Shown in pieces: positions 10,059-18,032 of a DNA stretch of 64,000 nt (the first letter of the stretch is position 1; the number at the start of each line of letters is the position of its first letter). The notes below the pieces were generated by a model. The model was given only the letters and a program-made list of their open reading frames with translations, was not told where the DNA came from and did no database searches. Both the position numbers and the translations under genes were made by a program. Source of the DNA: UBA4416 sp046594225 (lineage in GTDB: Bacteria; Bacteroidota; Bacteroidia; B-17B0; Aurantibacillaceae). The stretch covers positions 28,009 through 92,008 of the forward strand of contig JBKJPW010000008.1 in assembly GCA_046594225.1 (NCBI GenBank). Direction: 5' to 3'.

Positions 10059-12083
10059 TTACTTGTCATTTAACAATTTCTCTAAACCAAACATTTCATC
10101 GCGTAAGCTAGCTGCTTTCATAAAATCCATTTCTTTTGAGGCTTTTAGCATAGCAGATTTTAGTTTGGTTATTTGTTTTTTCAATTCATCTTTACTCATG
10201 TATTGAACTACTGGATCGGCGGCATAACTTAATTCTTCTGGTTCAATATATGTCCTTACTAATTTGCCATCAACCGTTACTTCTATGCCATGATCATTAG
10301 GTTGTAATAAGGCTTTTTTACCGGCTTGTTTTGGAGTAATTCCGTTTTTGTAATTATATTCTATTTGGCGTTTTCTTCTACGACCAGTTTCTTCAATGGT
10401 AATACGCATACTATCCGTCATTTTATCAGCATACATAATTACTCTACCATTTACATTACGTGCTGCCCTACCGGAAGTTTGTACTAAGCTTCTCACATTT
10501 CTTAAAAAACCTTCTTTGTCAGCATCTAAAATACATACCAATGATACTTCAGGTAAATCTAATCCTTCTCTCAATAAATTAATACCAATCAACACATCAA
10601 ACATACCTACACGTAACTGACGTAAAATTTCTACACGCTCTAACGTATCTACTTCACTGTGAATGTATCGGCAACGTATTTGTAGTTTAGTTAAGTATTT
10701 TGAGAGTTCTTCAGCCATGCGTTTAGTTAAAGTTGTCACTAAAACACGTTCGTCTTTTTCAACTACTTTATGAATCTCATCTAATAAATCATCAACTTGA
10801 TTGGCACTAGGACGAACTTCTATAATTGGATCTAAAATTCCAGTAGGACGAATTAACTGTTCTACTACAATTCCCTCTGCTTGTTCTAATTCATATTCAG
10901 CTGGAGTAGCTGATACATAAATAACTTGATTTAACATCGATTGAAACTCTTCGAACTTCAAAGGTCTGTTATCCATTGCTGAAGGCAAGCGAAAGCCATA
11001 TTCAACTAAGTTTTGTTTACGAGAAAAATCACCACCAAACATTGCTCTAACTTGCGGTAAGGTAGCGTGACTCTCATCAATGATCATTAAATAATCTTCT
11101 GGAAAATAATCTAATAAACAGAAAGGTCTTGTGCCAGGTGCTCTACCATCCATGTATCGCGAATAATTCTCAATGCCACTACAATAACCTAATTCGCGCA
11201 TCATTTCCAAATCGTAGTTCACTCGTTCTTCAATACGCTTAGCTTCTATATCTTTTCCTTGTGATTTTAAAAAGGCTACATGTTTTACCATGTCCTCTTG
11301 AATATTTCCCATAGCATTTTGTAATGTATCGGGAGCAGTTACGAAAATGTTGGCAGGATAAATTCTAAAATCTTCATGTTTTTCAATGATGGTTCCGTGG
11401 AGTGGATCAAAAGTTTCAATAGATTCTATTTCATCTCCAAAAAAACTAATACGTACGGCATAATCTGCGTAAGATAAATTTACATCCACTGTATCACCTT
11501 TAACTCTAAAAGTGCTTCGTTTAAATTCTTCGGTTGTTCTTGAATATAATGCACCAACTAATTGATGTAATAATTTATTGCGAGAAATTACTTTTCCAAC
11601 TTCAATCTCAATAATATTCTTTTTAAAATCGGTTGGATTACCAATACCATAAATACAAGAAACAGAGCATACCACAATCACATCTCTTCTACCCGATAAT
11701 AAAGCAGAAGAAGCACTGATTCGAAGCTTTTCAATTTCATCATTTACTTGTAAATCTTTTTCTATGTATGTTCCTGTCGTTGGTAAATAAGCTTCTGGTT
11801 GATAGTAATCGTAATAACTCACAAAATACTCTACGGCATTTTCTGGAAAAAACTGTTTAAACTCGCTATACAACTGAGCAGCTAAAGTTTTATTGTGACT
11901 TAAAATAAGTGTGGGCTTATTAACTTGCTGAATAACATTAGCAGCCGTAAAGGTTTTCCCTGAACCAGTTACTCCTAATAATACCTGATGTTTTGTTTCG
12001 GAATTTAAACCTTCTACTAATTGTTTAATAGCAGTTGGCTGATCGCCAGTAGGTTGAAAGTCGGATATAAGTTTAAATGACAC
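10059..12083 (-). CDS. uvrB: Excinuclease ABC subunit B
   Basis: UvrB verifies DNA lesions within the UvrABC nucleotide excision repair system and loads UvrC. The 674-residue protein has Walker A GVTGSGKT near residues 38-45 and the damage-probing beta-hairpin around YYDYYQPEAYLP. It also has DESH (Walker B), helicase motifs VSATPAEYE and QTSGRAARN, and a C-terminal UVR motif for UvrC contact near residues 633-668. The start is GTG, giving MSFKLISDFQP as in relatives. A TATCTTTA box lies only 4 nt upstream of this GTG (see promoter entry). Confidence 0.96.
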   Translation of the reverse strand: MSFKLISDFQPTGDQPTAIKQLVEGLNSETKHQVLLGVTGSGKTFTAANVIQQVNKPTLILSHNKTLAAQLYSEFKQFFPENAVEYFVSYYDYYQPEAYLPTTGTYIEKDLQVNDEIEKLRISASSALLSGRRDVIVVCSVSCIYGIGNPTDFKKNIIEIEVGKVISRNKLLHQLVGALYSRTTEEFKRSTFRVKGDTVDVNLSYADYAVRISFFGDEIESIETFDPLHGTIIEKHEDFRIYPANIFVTAPDTLQNAMGNIQEDMVKHVAFLKSQGKDIEAKRIEERVNYDLEMMRELGYCSGIENYSRYMDGRAPGTRPFCLLDYFPEDYLMIIDESHATLPQVRAMFGGDFSRKQNLVEYGFRLPSAMDNRPLKFEEFQSMLNQVIYVSATPAEYELEQAEGIVVEQLIRPTGILDPIIEVRPSANQVDDLLDEIHKVVEKDERVLVTTLTKRMAEELSKYLTKLQIRCRYIHSEVDTLERVEILRQLRVGMFDVLIGINLLREGLDLPEVSLVCILDADKEGFLRNVRSLVQTSGRAARNVNGRVIMYADKMTDSMRITIEETGRRRKRQIEYNYKNGITPKQAGKKALLQPNDHGIEVTVDGKLVRTYIEPEELSYAADPVVQYMSKDELKKQITKLKSAMLKASKEMDFMKAASLRDEMFGLEKLLNDK

Positions 12084-12087
12084 AGGC

Positions 12088-12095
12088 TAAAGATA
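12088..12095 (-). promoter_or_regulatory. Possible -7 promoter element of uvrB
   Basis: On the minus strand TATCTTTA resembles the Bacteroidota -7 consensus TAnnTTTG with one mismatch. Four bases separate it from the GTG start, so a transcript from it would be leaderless or nearly so. No clear -33 TTG was found at good spacing. Confidence 0.35.
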
Positions 12096-12132
12096 CTAAG
12101 GAAATAGGGAAAATTGAAGTAAATTCTATTTC

Positions 12133-14241
12133 TTATTTACTAATCACTAACTGTTTATTAATAGCTCTTGTTCCATCATGTAATTGAACAATATACATTC
12201 CGTTAACGAGATGTGAGGTATTTAGTTTTACTTCGTGATTTCCTTCTTCATATACTTCTTTTGAAGTCGAATAAACTTTTTCTCCTAAAATATTAAACAC
12301 ATGAATGGCTAATGTCTTAGTTTGTAATACATTAAATTTTATAGAGCAATTATTACTTGTTGGATTTGGGAAAAGTGATGCCTCCTGAATCATTTCGATA
12401 ATATCTTTTGTTCCGGTGGTAATGTCAATATTAATGTCATCAATAAAAATATTATTACCCCCATGTCCGCTAAATACAAATTTTAGTCGGAAACCACTTG
12501 TAAATAAAAAAGGTGGTAAGGTTGCTGTTTCCAATTTCCAGTCAGTTGCTTGAGAAGGATAAAAGTCCGTAGATTGTATAGGAACTGTTTGTAAAGTTCC
12601 TCCGATAGCAGAGAAACGTTGAAGAGATGATCCTCCGCAAGAATTTAAACCAAATAATTGTAATTGATCAACGCTATTTGAGTCTCTTCTTGCATAAGCA
12701 TATTTAAAATTTACATTAACTGCAGAGGCACCTGCTAAGCTAATTGTTCTACTAAATAATTCATCTTTACCATCTAAATTGCAATTAAAATTATCAATCA
12801 TAATGCTTGTGCTTCCAGAAGCTGAAGCTAAATTGGTTAATTGCCAAGTATTGCTTGTATCTAAATTATTTGAATACCATTCTGTACCATGCAATGTAGT
12901 AATGGTTTCAAAACTTTCAGTGTAAGGATAAGCGGCTCCAGTATTAGTTTGTACATTGATGTAATTTTGTTTAATAACAATAGATGAATCATTTCCGTTT
13001 TTTACTTTTAATTGCACGGCATAAGAACCTACTGTTGAATAACTTATTGTTGGACTTGATAAAGATGATACAGATGGTGTTCCGCCGGCAAATATCCATT
13101 CAACCGAAGTAAAGGGGCCACTATAAGATGTGTTAGTAAAAGTAACGGAACTTGCACTTGGGCAAACCATTGTTTTATTACTTACAAAATTAGCTTTGCA
13201 TAAAGGTGCAGTTGTAAAAACACCAGTTGCCATTAAATTAGAAGGTTGCCATAAATTATTTCTTCCAGCAATGGGAGAATTTAAACATGCTTGCATACGT
13301 GTTTTTTGTCCATCTGTAAACATGATATTACAGTAACTATAATCCATTGCATTTTGAACATTGTCAACTACGTTACCACATGAAGCGCCATTTAAGTTAC
13401 AGCTTTGCCAACCGATTGTTGGAGGGGTATCAGCAACTAAATCATCAATATTACAATCTTTGTTTACGTCTGCACAGGGATAAAAATAAAAGCCGGGAAC
13501 ATTATTTCCTCCCCAAATGTGTTGTAAATTTAAATAATGTCCGCATTCGTGAGCAAAGGCAACCGACTGTGTTAAGTTTGATGTACCAATAGTTCCAACA
13601 TAGGTATGAGATAAAACAATTCCGTCCCATAATGGAATTGTATCCGCATCACTTGGCCATACAGCATGACCAGCTAAACCAGCAGCATTAGCAACTATAT
13701 AAACGTTTAGGTATTGAGTCGGTGGCCAATGAATTAAATTTTTTACTCGATGGTCTCCACTTGTAGTTAAAGGAGAGGCTATTCTATTAATACCGCTATG
13801 GCAGTTACCATTAGGATCTAATGTTGCTAAGCGAAATTCAATATCGCAATCGGCATGAATAGGTTGAAAAGCCGCTACAATACTGCTATTGTTAGGGTGC
13901 TGTTTTCTGAACGTTTTATTAACGATGTCCAATCCATCTTTTAATTGCGCGTCCGAAATATTTTCAGTTCCATAGTTATGGATGACATGATACACAACAG
14001 GAATAATATAAGTAGCCGTACTATTTGTTTTTGCTGCAGTTAAATTAGTGTTCACATTTTGTACAAAATTTTGAGTAAAGCTTTCTAATTGAGCATCTCT
14101 GTTGATAACAGCCTTTGCAATAGCAGGATTCTGTTTTAAAGTGGATATACGTATTTCATCTGCTCCGCAGTGTAAAGGTGCTTGAGCGCATATTTTTAAT
14201 GAAAAAACAATTGCAATAATGAAAAATAAAATTTTGTTCAT
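12133..14241 (-). CDS. Secreted M43-like (pappalysin-type) metalloprotease with T9SS type A sorting domain
   Basis: The signal peptide spans about residues 1-19 (ending CAQ). The catalytic domain carries the extended zinc motif HECGHYLNLQH near residues 230-240 and a downstream NAMDYS..CNIMF Met-turn region, as in M43 pappalysin and cytophagalysin-like proteases. A PKD domain follows near residues 355-430 (SVEWIFAGG). Next comes a jelly-roll-like segment, and the last ~75 residues form the type A T9SS tail (SLFPNPTSN ... GMYIVQL ... KQLVISK). By family it is exported by the type IX system and degrades extracellular protein; the substrate is unknown. It lies 49 nt upstream of uvrB's start on the opposite side, with no obvious functional link. 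Confidence 0.88.
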   Translation of the reverse strand: MNKILFFIIAIVFSLKICAQAPLHCGADEIRISTLKQNPAIAKAVINRDAQLESFTQNFVQNVNTNLTAAKTNSTATYIIPVVYHVIHNYGTENISDAQLKDGLDIVNKTFRKQHPNNSSIVAAFQPIHADCDIEFRLATLDPNGNCHSGINRIASPLTTSGDHRVKNLIHWPPTQYLNVYIVANAAGLAGHAVWPSDADTIPLWDGIVLSHTYVGTIGTSNLTQSVAFAHECGHYLNLQHIWGGNNVPGFYFYPCADVNKDCNIDDLVADTPPTIGWQSCNLNGASCGNVVDNVQNAMDYSYCNIMFTDGQKTRMQACLNSPIAGRNNLWQPSNLMATGVFTTAPLCKANFVSNKTMVCPSASSVTFTNTSYSGPFTSVEWIFAGGTPSVSSLSSPTISYSTVGSYAVQLKVKNGNDSSIVIKQNYINVQTNTGAAYPYTESFETITTLHGTEWYSNNLDTSNTWQLTNLASASGSTSIMIDNFNCNLDGKDELFSRTISLAGASAVNVNFKYAYARRDSNSVDQLQLFGLNSCGGSSLQRFSAIGGTLQTVPIQSTDFYPSQATDWKLETATLPPFLFTSGFRLKFVFSGHGGNNIFIDDINIDITTGTKDIIEMIQEASLFPNPTSNNCSIKFNVLQTKTLAIHVFNILGEKVYSTSKEVYEEGNHEVKLNTSHLVNGMYIVQLHDGTRAINKQLVISK

Positions 14242-14344
14242 GGTATATAATTAATCTATTAAAAATACGAAGAAGAATTGACTTTTTTGGTGCCGGAAAA
14301 ATGAAATAATCATTTTTGAATTAAATACGGAATCTAATGACATC

Positions 14345-14364
14345 CATTCGACTATCGCTCAGGG
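14345..14364. repeat. Short dispersed repeat (CATTCGACT..GCTCAGGGT)
   Basis: This 20-base segment lies in the gap after the SpoIIE fragment. I recognise it from memory as similar to a short intergenic repeat common in Bacteroidota. It is related in style to the CTTCGAGA..CCTCAG element elsewhere in this window. Confidence 0.35.
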
Positions 14365-14385
14365 TAAACTCTACATTATACTCGT

Positions 14386-14994
14386 TCATATCTTTACTCC
14401 TATAATGCAGACATCATCTACCTGCTCTAAAATGCCTTTCCAAGATTCAAATGTTGTATCTAATGACTTTTTTTGCTCAACTAAAGACTTATCGCTTATA
14501 GCAATGAAATGGTTTTTTAACTGGCTATATTTAAATTTCTTACCCCTCTCTCCGCCAAATTGGTCAGCAAAGCCGTCAGTAAAAGTATAAATCATATCTC
14601 CTTTTTGAAGCTGTGTATTAAAGGTTTGAAAAGGAACAGCATTTTCCATATATCCTACTGGCATTTTTTGAGATTTAAACTCTAATAATTCTTTTTGACG
14701 AATAATATATAATGAATTATTTGCTGAAGCAAACTGTAAAGTTTGATTCTCTGTGTCAATTTTACAAAGTGTTGCGTCCATCCCATCCATCGAGTAACCT
14801 TCGTCAGTTTTTAAGGAACGAATAATTTCTTCACGCAACATATTTAAAATTGTGCCAGGGTCTTTTATTTTTCGTTCAATCACAATTTCGCTTAATAAGT
14901 TAATACCTAACATACTCATAAAACCGCCTGGTACACCATGACCTGTACTATCTGCTGTAATGTAATACAGGGTTTTTCCATCTACATACAACAA
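14386..14994 (-). pseudogene. SpoIIE/PP2C-type phosphatase domain, 3' half of a frameshifted TPR-SpoIIE gene
   Basis: This 202-residue stretch holds most of a SpoIIE-type serine phosphatase domain. Visible motifs are ADSTGHGVPGGFM (metal-binding Asp), MDGMDATL, YTFTDGFADQFGG and the closing QVDDVCIIG. It has no start of its own other than a TTG. It overlaps the upstream TPR gene by 13 nt in another frame, and the two halves join exactly where relatives read GDFYW. One extra G near 14995 would restore a continuous reading, so this is most likely one gene broken by a one-base deletion or a sequencing error. If intact, it would dephosphorylate a phosphoprotein partner in the cytoplasm. Confidence 0.8.
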
Positions 14995-16616
14995 TAAAAA
15001 TCGCCACTTACAATATCTTTTGGTTTAAAAACAATAAAACTTTCGGCATTTAATTTTTTCACTTCAGCTTCAATGTAATTGTTAGAGGTTAACATTGCAT
15101 CCTGTATGCGTTTGGCATAAGTGATACTATCAATAATTTCCTTATTTTTTTGTTCTAAACTTGATTTTTGTTGTTCAATTAATTGCTTTTGCGAACGAGT
15201 GGTTTTTAATCTCTTATTAAGTATAATGGCAAAATAAATAACAATTAATAGTACAATAACAATACTTACTATTATTAAAGTTTGACGCTTTTCTTTTTCT
15301 GCGACAATGGCTTCGCGAGCTTCTTTAATTATTTTTTGTTTTTGTAATTGTTTGTCGTATTCATACTGACTTTCCTTTTTAAATAATTCTCTCTGACGTT
15401 CTTCTCCAATCACTTCTTCTTTTAAATGTGTGTATGTTTTTAAATAAAAATAAGCACTATCTTTATTATTAATCATTTCAAAACAATTTGCCAAACGCTT
15501 AGCCGACTCATATTGTTCACTAATGGCATTTAATGCTTTTGATATGGAATAGGCTTTTTCAAATTGAGGAATCGCTTCTTTGTAATGTTGCTGTTTTACT
15601 AAAACATCTCCAATACCATTGTAACCATATATCAAACCAAACTGGTTCCCTACTCTACTATTGATGTTAATAGACCCTTGAAAATAATATTTAGCCGAAT
15701 CTAAAATACTTTGTTTGATGGGCGTTTTAGATTTATAATTGATATTAATTGCAACAATGGTTAAAGAATCATCGGATAAAGAAGACATCATATCGTAAAT
15801 AGTTCCAATATTAATGTGAGCAATAGAAATACCTATTTGATCGCCACCTAAAGCGTGGAAGTCTTTACTTTTTTCAAAAAACTTAAGAGCTTTAATGACA
15901 TCATGATTATCCATAAAAACGTTCCCAAGGCCGTTGTATGATGTCGCAATTCCTCTATTATTATGTAATCGTTGATGAAGACTCAATGCTTTAAACAAAT
16001 ACTTTTTTGCTGACTCTTTTTCATTTAATCGATTATATACTTTTCCTATATAATTACAAACATCAGCAATACCAGCACTATCTTTTATATTGCCATATGT
16101 TTTAAGTGCTTGTAAAAAATTTTCTAAAGATTTTGGAAAGTCACTTAAGTCGTAAAAAACATTACCAGTTTTAGCATAAGTATCTGCTAAGCCTTTTTGG
16201 TTTTGCGTTTCCTGAAATAAACTTAAACTTGTAGCATGATGAGGCAAGGCTTCCTTATATTGACTTTGGTGCCATAGTACCAAACCCAATAAATTGTGTG
16301 CTGTTGCTAATTCGTTTTTGAGTTGGTGTTTTTCTGCTAAAACAATTGTTTTATTTAAAAAATAGTTAGTACTATCATAATTACTTTGACTTTCAAAAAT
16401 AGATGCTAATTGATTACAGGCTGTAGCTACTCCTTTATGATTTTGTTTTTGAGAACTAAGTGATAAAGATTGATGAGCAAATTGTAATGCACTCGTAACA
16501 TCACTTTTTTTTAATACTTCCTTGCTCTTTTCAATTAAACTAAAAATCTGAGTTGAATCCTGCGCAAAAACAGAATAGGAAATCAGTATAGTTATAAATA
16601 GAATAAGGCCTTTCAT
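14982..16616 (-). CDS. TPR sensor with transmembrane helix, 5' part of a frameshifted SpoIIE phosphatase gene
   Basis: The 544-residue product has a signal peptide (1-18, ending FAQ) and about nine 40-residue TPR units (residues ~35-390). A coiled coil follows, then a membrane helix near residues 437-458 (IIVSIVIVLLIVIYFAIIL). The conserved linker KEIIDSITYAKRIQDAML comes next, then FKPKDIVSGDFY, where it runs into a stop. In the paralogue at 59401-61671 this is followed by the phosphatase domain, which here is in the next frame (14386-14994). The probable intact protein is a transmembrane TPR-SpoIIE phosphatase of about 745 residues, with TPRs in the periplasm. Confidence 0.85.
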   Translation of the reverse strand: MKGLILFITILISYSVFAQDSTQIFSLIEKSKEVLKKSDVTSALQFAHQSLSLSSQKQNHKGVATACNQLASIFESQSNYDSTNYFLNKTIVLAEKHQLKNELATAHNLLGLVLWHQSQYKEALPHHATSLSLFQETQNQKGLADTYAKTGNVFYDLSDFPKSLENFLQALKTYGNIKDSAGIADVCNYIGKVYNRLNEKESAKKYLFKALSLHQRLHNNRGIATSYNGLGNVFMDNHDVIKALKFFEKSKDFHALGGDQIGISIAHINIGTIYDMMSSLSDDSLTIVAININYKSKTPIKQSILDSAKYYFQGSININSRVGNQFGLIYGYNGIGDVLVKQQHYKEAIPQFEKAYSISKALNAISEQYESAKRLANCFEMINNKDSAYFYLKTYTHLKEEVIGEERQRELFKKESQYEYDKQLQKQKIIKEAREAIVAEKEKRQTLIIVSIVIVLLIVIYFAIILNKRLKTTRSQKQLIEQQKSSLEQKNKEIIDSITYAKRIQDAMLTSNNYIEAEVKKLNAESFIVFKPKDIVSGDFYCCM

Positions 16617-16632
16617 GGTTCTTTGTAATATT

Positions 16633-16640
16633 CAAACATA
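16633..16640 (-). promoter_or_regulatory. Probable -7 element for the TPR-SpoIIE gene
   Basis: TATGTTTG on the minus strand matches the Bacteroidota consensus TAnnTTTG exactly and lies 16 nt before the ATG. A TTTTTG sequence lies about 24 nt upstream of it, slightly wide for a -33 box. Confidence 0.5.
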
Positions 16641-16708
16641 CAACAAAGAATTTGAAATTTCAGTCAAAAATGTGCTAAAAAGCCAAATTAACAGCTTGTT
16701 TATCAGGC

Positions 16709-17128
16709 TTATTGTGTTTGATGATTAGCAATAAAGGAAATGGTTTTGGTTACAGCTTCTTTTATAATGTTTGCATTATTTACTATTTCGCCAGTTGCTT
16801 TATTCTTCCAATACATAGCAAAAGTTATTTTGGTTTCATTGTCTGAAATAAACTCTGCAAAATTATCTACATGCCCACTAAAAATGGGATGTTCAATAAT
16901 CTCAAATTTAACATGATATGGAGAAAATGTGATTTTTTCTACAACTGTGTTTACAGGTCCGTTTATCATTTGAATATCCATTTGACGAATAACATATTCA
17001 TCATTTTTTTCCTTAATAGTCACATTACTCACTCCGGGTACAAAGTGTTGAGGATATTCAATTTTATAGATAAAATGCTCCCATACATCTTTTAAGGAAG
17101 TGTTAGCAATCGCTGAATATGATATCAT
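16709..17128 (-). CDS. SRPBCC-superfamily protein (AtaL/DUF1857-like)
   Basis: The 139-residue protein begins ISYSAIANTSLKDVWEHF, the usual start of START/Bet v1-like ligand-binding folds. The strand-rich middle has VEKITFSPYHVKFEI. The C-terminal helix is IIKEAVTKTISFIANH. This most resembles the AtaL/DUF1857 branch; ligand and function are unknown. It starts 4 nt after the stop of the small membrane protein 17133-17336, so it is the last gene of a four-gene cluster led by the U32 gene. Confidence 0.65.
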   Translation of the reverse strand: MISYSAIANTSLKDVWEHFIYKIEYPQHFVPGVSNVTIKEKNDEYVIRQMDIQMINGPVNTVVEKITFSPYHVKFEIIEHPIFSGHVDNFAEFISDNETKITFAMYWKNKATGEIVNNANIIKEAVTKTISFIANHQTQ

Positions 17129-17132
17129 GTTT

Positions 17133-17336
17133 TTAAGAATTGTTTTTTTGGCTTTTCCACCAAAAAATTATTGTAAGAATAATAAAAATTAATGTTAATA
17201 TTATTGACATTGGAATTAAAGATTCTCTATTTGTTGCTATATCCTCTTCATTTGATGTCAATATTCTGTAAGTTTCATTAACTGCTCCAACAGTAAATAA
17301 GAGTAAAAAAACGGCTATTACTTTATTTTTATTCAT
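17133..17336 (-). CDS. Small membrane protein, two predicted helices
   Basis: Sixty-seven residues with a hydrophobic N-terminal helix (about 5-19) and a second helix (about 43-61, SIILTLIFIILTIIFWW), separated by a polar loop. No family is recognised. The ATG overlaps the end of the upstream membrane-protein gene by 8 nt, which supports it being a real, translationally coupled gene. Confidence 0.6.
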   Translation of the reverse strand: MNKNKVIAVFLLLFTVGAVNETYRILTSNEEDIATNRESLIPMSIILTLIFIILTIIFWWKSQKNNS

Positions 17337-18030
17337 TGTCTACATTTTTTATTTCTTGGTAAAATAGATTTTTTATAGAAGGTTTAAAGATAAAATAGAC
17401 AAAAGCAGAATGAAAACATAATTTTAAAATATAAGAGGACGTGCTAGGCAAATCTATTATTTGACTATATGAACTATCCACATCTGGTAATTGAGAAGTC
17501 AGGTATAAATAAGTAATGTCCATAATGATTTGGTAAATAAGCCAAAACAAAAACATGAACCATCCTGCTTTTGTTTTCTGCCATAAAAAGTAGATAGTAA
17601 TGGGTAGATATAACAACTCTATGAAAAACCAATATATTGAAAAATCGGATCCAGAGAAATTAGTAATAGTATATGTAATAAGATTATAACTATTAGCTAA
17701 TTGAAATAAAAACATGAATAATAGAACAACGCAAAGTATAACAATAGATTTCTCAGGTGTTTTCTTCGTGAAAGGATCTGCGTATTCTAAAAGATTGGAG
17801 GTTTTATCTTGAATGTTTTTACGTTTCTTTTGATCTAGTTCTTCTTGTTGTTGAGCTTGCAACCTTTTTTCATTAAAATCTTTATGAGCTATTTCTACAT
17901 CATTTCTACAAGCTAACTCACTTTTAGCCGCTTCAATAGCTATATATTGATAGTCTTTACTGTTTTCAAGAATTTCAAGAAGTTTAGATGTTGAAAAAGT
18001 TTTGTATTTGTCGGCAAATTGATTAATCAT
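17329..18030 (-). CDS. Membrane protein with four predicted helices, unknown function
   Basis: The 233-residue protein has a soluble N-terminal part of ~85 residues. This contains the helical segment TSKLLEILEN..YQYIAIEAAKSEL, a short repeat often seen ahead of small membrane domains in Bacteroidota. A KEKR-rich region follows, then four hydrophobic segments between residues ~95 and 225. No catalytic motif is visible. It begins 2 nt after the stop of the U32 gene and overlaps the next small membrane gene, so it belongs to the same operon. Confidence 0.65.
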   Translation of the reverse strand: MINQFADKYKTFSTSKLLEILENSKDYQYIAIEAAKSELACRNDVEIAHKDFNEKRLQAQQQEELDQKKRKNIQDKTSNLLEYADPFTKKTPEKSIVILCVVLLFMFLFQLANSYNLITYTITNFSGSDFSIYWFFIELLYLPITIYFLWQKTKAGWFMFLFWLIYQIIMDITYLYLTSQLPDVDSSYSQIIDLPSTSSYILKLCFHSAFVYFIFKPSIKNLFYQEIKNVDNE

Positions 18031-18032
18031 TT

